A program made the translations under genes and the position numbers. From an uncultured Clostridia bacterium (GTDB lineage: Bacteria > Bacillota > Clostridia > TANB77 > CAG-465), in assembly GCA_934169925.1 (NCBI GenBank), contig CAKPOO010000009.1:1-60664 (forward strand): a stretch of DNA of 60,664 bases. The letters are read 5' to 3'. The notes beneath the pieces were generated by a model. The model saw only the letters and a program-made list of their open reading frames with translations, had not been told where the DNA came from and did not search any database. Position 1 is the stretch's first letter. Every line of letters starts with the position of its first letter. Below are positions 34,927-41,766 of the stretch, piece by piece.

Positions 34927-35865
34927 CTATTCTCCTTTTTTTATGGTTCTAGGTAAATTATATATTCCATTTTCCATAGGAATGTCATAACAATTTTCAC
35001 ACCAAGTATTATTAGAACAAATTAATTTTAATTTAAAAGAATTCCATTTTTCTACTATATCTTCATCCATAATATTACCAACATAAATGTCTTCTCTACC
35101 ACTACAAAAAGATATATTTCCGTTTACATCAATTATAGGAGAAGCTAAATCATTTTTATAGCATTCAATTCTATTATTTTTTTGAATAATGTCAATTCCT
35201 TTAGTAGAAATATTGTTTAACTCTAAATATTCTTTTGCCTGCTTTACAATATCATAAAATTCATCATCATGTACAATTTTATATTTTCCAACTTCTTTTT
35301 CAAAACCCGAGAATACCTTCAATTCAGTCAAATATATATCTTTTATACCATTTTCAACTGCAAATTTACAAAATGGCATAATTTGATCAATATTTGAATT
35401 ATAAACAGTAAAATTTAAATACAAACTTGATGAACCGTATTTTTTTATGACATTTGTAACATTTTGTTTTACTCTTTCAATATCCACACCTTTTTGTAAA
35501 CCATTAAGCGAACTTTGATAAAAAGCATCCATAGTTACACCCCAAATACATCTTTTATCAAATAGTATAGGTTTAAGATCATTTGATAAAAGCATTCCAT
35601 TAGTTAACAACCGTAATTTTATTTTATCATTAATATCTAGAAAATTTCCAACAAAATTTTCTATTTCATTATAAAGTAAAGGTTCTCCTGTTCCAACACT
35701 GATTAATCCAGAATACGAATTTCTTTTACATAAATTCAATATTCTATTTAATATATACGATGGCATCTCATATATTCTATTTTTATGGTACCTTGTCATA
35801 CATTTTTTACAAAAAGCATTACAATTATAAGTTAAAGCTATAAAAATATTTTTGTTATTAAACAT
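34927..35865 (-). CDS. Second radical SAM enzyme of the peptide cassette
   Basis: A 312-residue protein. It opens IFIALTYNCNAFCKKC, giving the CxxxCxxC cluster motif, followed by SVGTGEPLLY (the GGEP-like SAM contact, here GTGEP). The C-terminus has a shorter cysteine set (IECYKND, FCSGRED, CSNNTWCENCYD), probably a twitch or SPASM-like auxiliary cluster site. I start it at the ATG at 35865, which has an aaggagg site just beyond the read-through terminator. The 4-base gap to the next radical SAM gene and their different tails suggest two distinct steps on one peptide. Confidence 0.82.
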   Translation of the reverse strand: MFNNKNIFIALTYNCNAFCKKCMTRYHKNRIYEMPSYILNRILNLCKRNSYSGLISVGTGEPLLYNEIENFVGNFLDINDKIKLRLLTNGMLLSNDLKPILFDKRCIWGVTMDAFYQSSLNGLQKGVDIERVKQNVTNVIKKYGSSSLYLNFTVYNSNIDQIMPFCKFAVENGIKDIYLTELKVFSGFEKEVGKYKIVHDDEFYDIVKQAKEYLELNNISTKGIDIIQKNNRIECYKNDLASPIIDVNGNISFCSGREDIYVGNIMDEDIVEKWNSFKLKLICSNNTWCENCYDIPMENGIYNLPRTIKKGE

Positions 35866-35879
35866 ACTTTCCTCCTTAT

Positions 35880-35917
35880 AAAAAAGGTAACAATCTGAAT
35901 TACACAAATTGTTACCT
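35880..35917 (-). terminator. Read-through terminator between peptide gene and radical SAM genes
   Basis: AGGTAACAAT/ATTGTTACCT, a 10-bp stem with a 13-nt loop, then six U residues on the minus strand, just before the ribosome site of the first radical SAM gene. Such attenuators let a cell make far more precursor RNA than enzyme RNA. Confidence 0.85.
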
Positions 35918-35928
35918 AAAGATATTGA

Positions 35929-36009
35929 TTATTCTACAGGCGAACAACAGCCAGGTGAACAAGTAATCAAAGCCTCTTCTTCATAAGTTACACAAACAAT
36001 ATCTGCCAT
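35929..36009 (-). CDS. 26-residue Cys-rich precursor peptide (putative RiPP)
   Basis: A very short gene with an AGGAG ribosome site and a strong promoter. The peptide starts MADIVCVTYEEEALITC and ends CSPGCCSPVE. It has four cysteines (positions 6, 17, 21, 22), with three in the last ten residues next to Pro, Ser and Gly, and an acidic EEE patch that could be a recognition leader. It is the first gene of a unit with two radical SAM enzymes and is separated from them by a terminator. That is the classical layout for a radical-SAM RiPP precursor. I recognise no known family. Confidence 0.78.
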   Translation of the reverse strand: MADIVCVTYEEEALITCSPGCCSPVE

Positions 36010-36061
36010 AACATACTCCTTTCTTACTATAGAAAAAATTAATAAACTCAAATCAGCTTGT

Positions 36062-36090
36062 ATTATATCATTTTTATGTTAATTTGTAAA
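36062..36090 (-). promoter_or_regulatory. Promoter of the peptide/radical SAM operon
   Basis: TTTACA, 17 bp ending TGA, TATAAT on the minus strand, inside the element close to its right end. The predicted leader is about 46 nt. Confidence 0.8.
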
Positions 36091-36099
36091 CATATTAAT

Positions 36100-36516
36100 T
36101 TAAATTTTCTTTTCCAAATTTATTCCTACCCATGAAGGTGTTAAACTCTTTGGTTCAACATATGTATATAAATTATTATTAATTGCAACTCTTCTTATTT
36201 TATCCCTTGCATCATTTCCCATACCTTGCCCAATATCTAAGGCACTACCAGTATAATGCTGTGACATATTTGCATGTCCACCTTCACCTATTCTTTTAAA
36301 ACCATATCCAACTTTTATAGGTTTACCATATAAACTTCTTAATTTATTAAAAGCTTGAATAGTTCTTTTATCTGTCCATATAACGTCTGATTTACTAGAA
36401 CCTCTAAATTCTTTTACCGATAAATATTTATTTTGAGAATATGGCATAGGATCCGATAGATTTTTAGTGTACTTTTCCATCTTTCCAGTATCATTGTTAT
36501 ACACCAAAACTTTCAT
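36100..36516 (-). pseudogene. N-terminal fragment of an M15 peptidase gene
   Basis: A 138-residue frame. Most of it is an M15 (VanY/D-Ala-D-Ala carboxypeptidase-like) domain with GGHANMSQHYTGSALDIGQG, the SxHxxGxAxD zinc motif. The chain then reads EPKSLTPSWVGINLEKKI and stops, so the last ligand (the His of WxHxD) is missing. The last ~10 residues are encoded by the element. The lost WVHVDKR and a peptidoglycan-binding domain lie at 30919-31245. The fragment is unlikely to be an active peptidase. The ATG has an aaggtgg site. Confidence 0.85.
36127..36133 (-). other. Right attachment core of the recombinase element
   Basis: ATGGGTA on the minus strand within ACACCTTCATGGGTAGGA, at the point where the M15 reading frame leaves the family pattern. 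Confidence 0.8.
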
Positions 36517-36616
36517 ATTACACCACCTTTCCTATTTTATTATATGAATTTTTATTGCTAAAGTTATTTTTTATTAAATAAAAAATATTTTTGTACATAT
36601 TTTTATAACCATTTAG

Positions 36617-36645
36617 TTGCTTTAAATTTTATTTATTTGTATAAT
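36617..36645 (+). promoter_or_regulatory. Promoter with short leader for the gene at 36661
   Basis: TTGCTT, 17 bp, TATAAT. The predicted +1 is the first G of GGTGAT, 9 nt before the ATG. Confidence 0.7.
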
Positions 36646-36660
36646 TTAGTTGGTGATTAT

Positions 36661-37089
36661 ATGAATAAATATGTTAAATCAATTTTAATTATAACATTAA
36701 TATTTTTTGTAGCTTTTATTATCCATTCTATAATTTTAACAAATATTACAAATGCATATAGAAAATATCCATTACTTACATCTATATCAGATGATGAAAA
36801 TTATGAAATTGATTTTCATTATAAAAATGAAAATCAAATTTGTGTTTTAATATATAAATTATATGATATAAAAAATAAAATGGGAGAAACTGATATTGGG
36901 AAAAAACATTATTTCAATAAAACTATAAGCTTTGAAAAATACAAAGAGATATTATCAAATGTTAACGATATAAAAGGCGATTATTATAATCTAGACGATG
37001 ATAGTATACCATTAATTAGAAATGTAAGAGTTACTTTAGATAGTGATGATTTAGATAATTTAATTTATATGATAAAAAAAGAAAAGTAA
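36661..37089 (+). CDS. Single-pass membrane protein, unknown function
   Basis: A 142-residue protein with a membrane segment at residues ~7-30 (ILIITLIFFVAFIIHSIIL) and a ~110-residue polar domain likely outside the cell. The latter is rich in Asp, Asn and Lys and ends in a short helix. I recognise no family. It starts at the ATG at 36661 next to GGTGAT. It lies right outside the recombinase element and has its own promoter and terminator. Confidence 0.6.
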   Translation: MNKYVKSILIITLIFFVAFIIHSIILTNITNAYRKYPLLTSISDDENYEIDFHYKNENQICVLIYKLYDIKNKMGETDIGKKHYFNKTISFEKYKEILSNVNDIKGDYYNLDDDSIPLIRNVRVTLDSDDLDNLIYMIKKEK

Positions 37090-37108
37090 TTTTTTTACTT
37101 TTCTTTTT
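37080..37108 (+). terminator. Intrinsic terminator of the gene at 36661
   Basis: AGAAAAGTAA/TTACTTTTCT hairpin followed by a T-run on the plus strand; the stop codon lies in the hairpin. Confidence 0.8.
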
Positions 37109-37157
37109 TTCGTTCTATTTTACTAAAATTAAATTGCTTATAATCAAAAGTAATATA

Positions 37158-37751
37158 TTAACGTTCCAATCCTTGTTCTTTTTCAAGTAATTCTTCTTTC
37201 AAAGATTCTATAGCTATTTTTCTAGCACTTATATCATTTTTTTCTTCTTGTGTTAATTCTGCCAAAGTTTTTCCATTATCTAATTCAAATATTTCATCAA
37301 ATCCAAATCCATTTTTACCTCTTACATTTTCTGCAACATATCCGTCTATAACACCTAACTTACAAATTGTTTTTCTAGAATCAGATAAAGCTATAGCTGT
37401 TACAAATCTTATTTTTCTTTCCTCTTTTGGAACTCCTTTTAATTTTTCTATAATTGCTAAATTTCTTTGTCTATCAGTTCCTTTATGCCATCTTTTAGTA
37501 AAGACTCCTGGGAAACCATTTAAATACTCTATTTCTATTCCAGAATCATCAGCAATACACATTTTCCCATTAAGTTCTCTTGATATTTCTTCTGCTTTTT
37601 TCCTAGCGTTTCCCTCAAATGAATCTTGATCTTCTTCAACGTCTATTTCTACACCTAAATCATTCATTGAAATAATTTTAAAATCTTTTAATATTTCTTG
37701 TGTTTCTTTTATTTTTCCTTTATTTCCAGAAGCTATTATTATTTCTTTCAT
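37158..37751 (-). CDS. RdgB/HAM1-type (d)ITP/XTP pyrophosphatase
   Basis: A 197-residue enzyme that hydrolyses deaminated purine nucleotides (ITP, XTP) to monophosphates, keeping them out of DNA and RNA. It opens IIIASGNKGKIKETQEIL, with the family S/TxNxxKxxE motif. It contains CIADDSGIEIEYLNGFPGVFTKRW and ENVRGKNGFGFDEIFEL. The ATG at 37751 has a GGAGGG site; an upstream in-frame start lacks one. It is the last gene after an NrtR-like regulator and a radical SAM-like gene. Confidence 0.95.
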   Translation of the reverse strand: MKEIIIASGNKGKIKETQEILKDFKIISMNDLGVEIDVEEDQDSFEGNARKKAEEISRELNGKMCIADDSGIEIEYLNGFPGVFTKRWHKGTDRQRNLAIIEKLKGVPKEERKIRFVTAIALSDSRKTICKLGVIDGYVAENVRGKNGFGFDEIFELDNGKTLAELTQEEKNDISARKIAIESLKEELLEKEQGLER

Positions 37752-37762
37752 TTTTCCCTCCA

Positions 37763-38521
37763 TTAAACCCAATTTTTTACAAAATCTTCATTAAACGTAT
37801 ATTGACTTGATGGTCTATACGCAGACTCTTTAACCACTTTTCCTGTTTTTTTAATCATTGGTTCTATTTTTTTTCTAAAATTTGCAGGCACTAATTTTTT
37901 ATCTAATATTATCTCATAAACTTGTTGTAATTCAGAAATTGCAAACTCATCATCTAAAAAACTAAATGCTATATTAGTATTTTCAATTCTATTTCTTAAT
38001 CTTTTAATTCCAGTATGAATTATAATTGCATTTAACTCACTAATATCAGAATCTTTTACTAATCTATTAGTATATTCTATATTTTTTCTTTTATTGCTTA
38101 CTACAGTTTCTATTTCATATTGTATTTTTTTATTTTCATTACTTAATATAACATCTTGCAATGTGCTATTTTCTTTATTTTTTATATATACATCATAAAA
38201 TCCGATATTTTTAAGTTCATTTTTTATATTTTTCTTGTTTATTACTACTAAATATGTAATTATCATTTCTGATTCTTTTGTATAGTAATTTGGATCTGCC
38301 CAAGTATATAACTGTTCTATGTAAAATTTATCAGTACCAAATAATTCTTCAATTTTTAATTCTGCCAAAGTTTTTATATATTCTTTATTATTAATTTCAA
38401 AGGTTGGAAGATTATTTTTTTCATCCAAAACAATTTGTAGTTTTTTCTCTTTTAATCTTCTTACATCCTTTCTTTCTTCATTATCTGTACTAAATATTAT
38501 TAAATTACCTTTAACTTTCAT
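37763..38521 (-). CDS. NrtR-like transcriptional regulator (Nudix-like plus winged helix)
   Basis: A 252-residue protein. The N-terminal ~150 residues resemble a Nudix domain (YIEQLYTWADPNYYTKESEMIITYLVVI), but the Nudix box GX5EX7REUXEE is absent, so it should bind rather than hydrolyse a ligand. The C-terminal part (ISELQQVYEIILDKKLVPANFRKKI, then YRPSSQYTF) is a winged helix as in NrtR. NrtR proteins repress NAD-related genes and respond to ADP-ribose. It lies between a radical SAM-like gene and an ITPase gene. An inverted repeat upstream of the operon is a candidate operator. Confidence 0.72.
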   Translation of the reverse strand: MKVKGNLIIFSTDNEERKDVRRLKEKKLQIVLDEKNNLPTFEINNKEYIKTLAELKIEELFGTDKFYIEQLYTWADPNYYTKESEMIITYLVVINKKNIKNELKNIGFYDVYIKNKENSTLQDVILSNENKKIQYEIETVVSNKRKNIEYTNRLVKDSDISELNAIIIHTGIKRLRNRIENTNIAFSFLDDEFAISELQQVYEIILDKKLVPANFRKKIEPMIKKTGKVVKESAYRPSSQYTFNEDFVKNWV

Positions 38522-38608
38522 TTTTGGTATTTTCCTCCTTTAGTTATATTTTTAGTTCCAAATTTTTCTATAACTACTTTCATATTTAATTTTACAAGAT
38601 ATGATATT

Positions 38609-39607
38609 TTATTTAGCATATTTTATACATTCCTGTTGTTTTCTACAATCTTTATATGATATAAATTTACCTTCATGTTCAATTTCGATTGCAGGCTTTG
38701 GAGTTGTATCTATTTTTATATATTGAATATCTTTAGGATGACATCCTACACTGCTTCTATCTTTTAAATAACCAATTTGTGACATTACACAATAATCACA
38801 ACCAATATTGCAAGGTTTATTATCCGACCATGAAAACCATCCTGATGTAAATTCGTAATTATGATTATCAACAGTAGTAATTTTATTTAATCTTGAAATC
38901 AATTTTTTTGTATACGGTATAGATTCAGTTATAACCCTAACCAAATTCAAATCTCCTGAAGATGCTTGTGATAATACTACTTTTCCATCAATGATTTCAT
39001 AATCATACCCTAATTGATCTAGTATCTCTAAATTTTTTGGAACATTTTCCTCATATCCATGTACTTTACAAATTATACCAAATTTATCTGCAACTGCACA
39101 AGATGTTTTATTAAAAAATTTTACTCCATTTGCTTTACAACAATCTATAAAAAATTTTTTTGTTTCATCATCTAGTTGTTTAATTAATTTATCATTATGT
39201 AGTCCACCAAGTATTATTCTATTTCCATGAGTTGATGCAACTTTTATAATATTTTCAATATTTTCCTTACTATCATTTCTTCCTTTTATTAAAGGTCTAA
39301 GTAATATTGTCATATCACCAAATATATCATATAATCTATCAATTGCTTTAACTCTATCTTCAAATGAATATCTACCTTCATTTAAACCTGTTAACGAATA
39401 TGATAAAAATAAATTTTTCTTTTGATTTTCTGTTAATTCTTCTAACAATGAAAATGCATATTCACTTGGAACAGATTTTGTACAAATATGAAATATATTT
39501 GAATATCCCTCCAATGATTTAATCTTTGATACTGTATTTTCAATCTCTTTGTCTATTAATGGGTCACCATTATTATTAATATTTACTGGTATATTTTCAA
39601 ACCACAT
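38609..39607 (-). CDS. Radical SAM-like protein with a C-terminal cluster motif (possibly permuted)
   Basis: A 332-residue protein. Residues ~10-165 follow strands 2-6 of a SplB-like radical SAM barrel: NNGDPLIDKEI, IFHICTKS, LFLSYSLTGLNEG with DRVKAIDRL, ILLRPLIKGRND and RIILGGLHN. The usual N-terminal strand with CxxxCxxC is missing. Instead CNIGCDYC lies near residues 266-273, after SGWFSWSDNK. The simplest reading is a circular permutation, with the cluster loop at the C-terminus. The start is firm: an aaggagg site and a perfect promoter. It begins an operon with an NrtR-like regulator and an ITPase. The reaction is unknown. Confidence 0.6.
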   Translation of the reverse strand: MWFENIPVNINNNGDPLIDKEIENTVSKIKSLEGYSNIFHICTKSVPSEYAFSLLEELTENQKKNLFLSYSLTGLNEGRYSFEDRVKAIDRLYDIFGDMTILLRPLIKGRNDSKENIENIIKVASTHGNRIILGGLHNDKLIKQLDDETKKFFIDCCKANGVKFFNKTSCAVADKFGIICKVHGYEENVPKNLEILDQLGYDYEIIDGKVVLSQASSGDLNLVRVITESIPYTKKLISRLNKITTVDNHNYEFTSGWFSWSDNKPCNIGCDYCVMSQIGYLKDRSSVGCHPKDIQYIKIDTTPKPAIEIEHEGKFISYKDCRKQQECIKYAK

Positions 39608-39660
39608 AAAATCATTCCTCCTTACTTATTTTCTTTTTTATATTAAGTAGCTACATTCAC

Positions 39661-39689
39661 ATTATAATCACTGTTATATTTTTTGTCAA
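39661..39689 (-). promoter_or_regulatory. Promoter of the radical SAM-like/NrtR-like operon
   Basis: TTGACA, 17 bp, TATAAT on the minus strand. An inverted repeat overlaps the -35 box. Confidence 0.85.
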
Positions 39690-39719
39690 CACTTTTTATA
39701 AAAAATATAATAAGTGTTG
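39687..39719. promoter_or_regulatory. Candidate operator: CAACACTT / AAGTGTTG inverted repeat
   Basis: Two perfect 8-bp arms 25 bp apart (centre to centre); one arm overlaps the -35 box. The operon encodes an NrtR-like regulator, so autoregulation is plausible. Confidence 0.5.
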
Positions 39720-39733
39720 GCAAAATGGTATAA

Positions 39734-39769
39734 AAAAATTAAGGTAAAAAATATTTCACCTTAATTTTT
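39734..39769 (-). terminator. Terminator of the ABC transporter gene
   Basis: AAAAATTAAGGT/ACCTTAATTTTT, 12 bp, with a U-rich tail on the minus strand. Confidence 0.8.
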
Positions 39770-39795
39770 ATTCATAATTTTACTTTAAAGCTTTT

Positions 39796-41601
39796 CTAGA
39801 AATTAATGTATCCTACACCTTCTTTTTCATCCTTTGTAAAATATATACTTTTAATAGGATTTTTAATTCTTGATTTATACAAATCCAAATTTTGATGAGT
39901 AGCAATTATTATAATTCGCTCTTTATCTTTATTTGCGTACTTTGTTACAAATTCAAGAACTTCTTGTGCATCTTTACCTCCCTTTTCATCTAAACCAGAA
40001 GTTGCCTCATCTAAAACTATCATATCAATGCTATCATCAAGCCAATATAAAATCTTAGTAAGAATTAAACGTTGCTTTTGACCATTTGATAATGCTGCAT
40101 TAAATTTTTTCTCTTTCATCCATCGCCATACATCTAAACAGTTTGATGATATTTCTTGCCATAAATTAAGAGACATTAATATAAATTTCATCTTATCTAA
40201 ATCTGGTTTTTCTAAGCAAAACAATTCATCATAAATTGATAAGCATCCAAAACTTAATGTTTCATCATACATTAAAAACCTATTTGTAGATGGAACATCT
40301 TGTTTATTTAATACAAGTCTTTGTGTAAGTAACTTCATAAAAGTAGATTTACCAGATCCAGAAGATCCATAAAGTATAGCAACATCACCTTTTTTCAATG
40401 TTAAGCTATTTTCTAACTTTAATGAAAATCCTACATCATTGTTACTAAGTTCTTTATACTTAATTTCAAATGGAGCAAGCACAATTTCTGATACTTCTTT
40501 AGTATTACTTTCTTGTTGCTTTTCTAGTTCTTTGTTATAAACCGACATGATTAAATTAAGATCTTTGCTTTCATTTTTTAAATTTATAGTTTCAGTGTTT
40601 ACATCATTTACTTTAATGATAAGTATTTGAATATACTTAATAGCTGTTTCAATAATAGCAATATTTGCTATTATTTCTGCTATAGTTGCTACAGTTATGC
40701 TATTAAAGTCGATATTAAAAAAGTATAACAATATAAACCCATATTTAATCATTAACTGCATTGAAGAAATAATAAGATCACTTACTCTTTTCTTGCTTTG
40801 AAAAGATTTAGTATTTTCAATTCCATGCTCAATAGAATCTTTGAATTTATTAATTCTCATACTTAAATCTTTTTTTACTATAGGATTTACTCTAATCATA
40901 TCATTTGCAAGCTGTGATTGAATATTACTTATCTTTTTTCTTCTTGCAACAAAATCCGTATTAGATTTGCAGGCATATACAGAAACAATAATTGATGCAA
41001 TAACAAATACAATAATTATTGCTATAAATAAGTATTTATTAATTGTGGTATTAACAACAATTGCTGCTACAAGCATTCCCATAATATTTACTGCTTCTAT
41101 GATATTAAAGTAATACCTAAGATTTAATTTCCAGGAACTTCTAAGATAGTTTTTAACGCAATTTATTATCTCTTCATGACTTAAATTTATGTATAAGTTA
41201 TTTTTTTCATCTTTTTTTAGAACTTTATTTGAAACAATGGATAAAATTTTTCCTCCTCTATAAATAAGTTCACTGTCTAAATTTTGTTCTATCTCATTAG
41301 TAATAGAATCTTCATATAACTTAAATGCATTATTTAAGACATTAACTGCGTGATAAAGCATAAATAAGATGATACCTGTTATTATAAACCTGTGCTCTAT
41401 AGCAAGATTGCAAAGCTTTAACATAAAACTAAAAAACAAAACAATGCCTGTTGATAGAAGTTTAAATGCACCTAATCTAAAATATAGTTTCTTCATAGAT
41501 TTAGATAGTCCTAAAACATGTTCTTTATGAACTTGTGGTTTTTTAAAGAATACTTTTATTAGTAAAAAGCATTCTTTCATAAATTCAATTACACTATTCA
41601 T
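39796..41601 (-). CDS. Half-size ABC exporter (membrane plus ATPase), divergent
   Basis: A 601-residue fused ABC protein. About six membrane segments occupy residues ~45-340, including FKLLSTGIVLFFSFML and YLFIAIIIVFVIASIIVSV. The ATPase domain has Walker A YGSSGSGKST near residue 410, signature ALSNGQKQRL and Walker B MIVLDEATSGLD. The signature is LSNGQ rather than LSGGQ. As a half transporter it should form a homodimer exporting lipid, peptide or drug. No peptidase domain is present. It is next to two unrecognised genes, each with its own promoter. Confidence 0.85.
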   Translation of the reverse strand: MNSVIEFMKECFLLIKVFFKKPQVHKEHVLGLSKSMKKLYFRLGAFKLLSTGIVLFFSFMLKLCNLAIEHRFIITGIILFMLYHAVNVLNNAFKLYEDSITNEIEQNLDSELIYRGGKILSIVSNKVLKKDEKNNLYINLSHEEIINCVKNYLRSSWKLNLRYYFNIIEAVNIMGMLVAAIVVNTTINKYLFIAIIIVFVIASIIVSVYACKSNTDFVARRKKISNIQSQLANDMIRVNPIVKKDLSMRINKFKDSIEHGIENTKSFQSKKRVSDLIISSMQLMIKYGFILLYFFNIDFNSITVATIAEIIANIAIIETAIKYIQILIIKVNDVNTETINLKNESKDLNLIMSVYNKELEKQQESNTKEVSEIVLAPFEIKYKELSNNDVGFSLKLENSLTLKKGDVAILYGSSGSGKSTFMKLLTQRLVLNKQDVPSTNRFLMYDETLSFGCLSIYDELFCLEKPDLDKMKFILMSLNLWQEISSNCLDVWRWMKEKKFNAALSNGQKQRLILTKILYWLDDSIDMIVLDEATSGLDEKGGKDAQEVLEFVTKYANKDKERIIIIATHQNLDLYKSRIKNPIKSIYFTKDEKEGVGYINF

Positions 41602-41659
41602 TGTAATTTTCCTCCCTTTTTATTAATTAATAAAATTTTTAAAGTAGTTACCTAATTTA

Positions 41660-41688
41660 ATTATAGCATTTTTTATGTAATCTAGCAA
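41660..41688 (-). promoter_or_regulatory. Promoter of the ABC exporter gene
   Basis: TTGCTA, 17 bp with TTACATAAA in the spacer and TGC before TATAAT, minus strand. Confidence 0.75.
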
Positions 41689-41723
41689 GTGTGATATTCA
41701 TTTAAAGATACATTTATAAAAAA

Positions 41724-41755
41724 ATTCCAACCTGTAAATTAATACAAGTTGGAAT
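41724..41755 (-). terminator. Terminator of the gene at 41767
   Basis: ATTCCAACCTGT pairs with ACAAGTTGGAAT (one wobble), with a U-rich tail on the minus strand. Confidence 0.8.
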
Positions 41756-41766
41756 AAAAAACTTTG

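Larger units (their letters stand above)
31186..36133 (-). mobile_element. 4.94-kb serine-recombinase element carrying a RiPP-type cassette
   Basis: The element lies between two ATGGGTA copies and interrupts an M15 peptidase gene. It holds, all on the minus strand, a 26-residue peptide gene, two radical SAM genes, a GNAT gene, a 41-residue small gene and a large serine recombinase next to the left end. Joining the host flanks restores an in-frame EPKSLTPSWVHVDKR. Joining the element ends gives a sequence with two 19-nt arms that match at 15 of 19 positions around the core, as expected for a serine-integrase attP. No conjugation or replication genes are present. Confidence 0.85.

Noticed and set aside
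36100..36516. A naturally short M15 protein with a lost zinc ligand
   Set aside because: The missing WVHVDKR and next domain are found intact across the recombinase element in the right frame, so the gene is interrupted.
38518..38583. A 21-codon frame whose TGA overlaps the ATG of the NrtR-like gene
   Set aside because: It has no ribosome site of its own, and the sequence mainly encodes the downstream ribosome site. Translational coupling is possible but weak.
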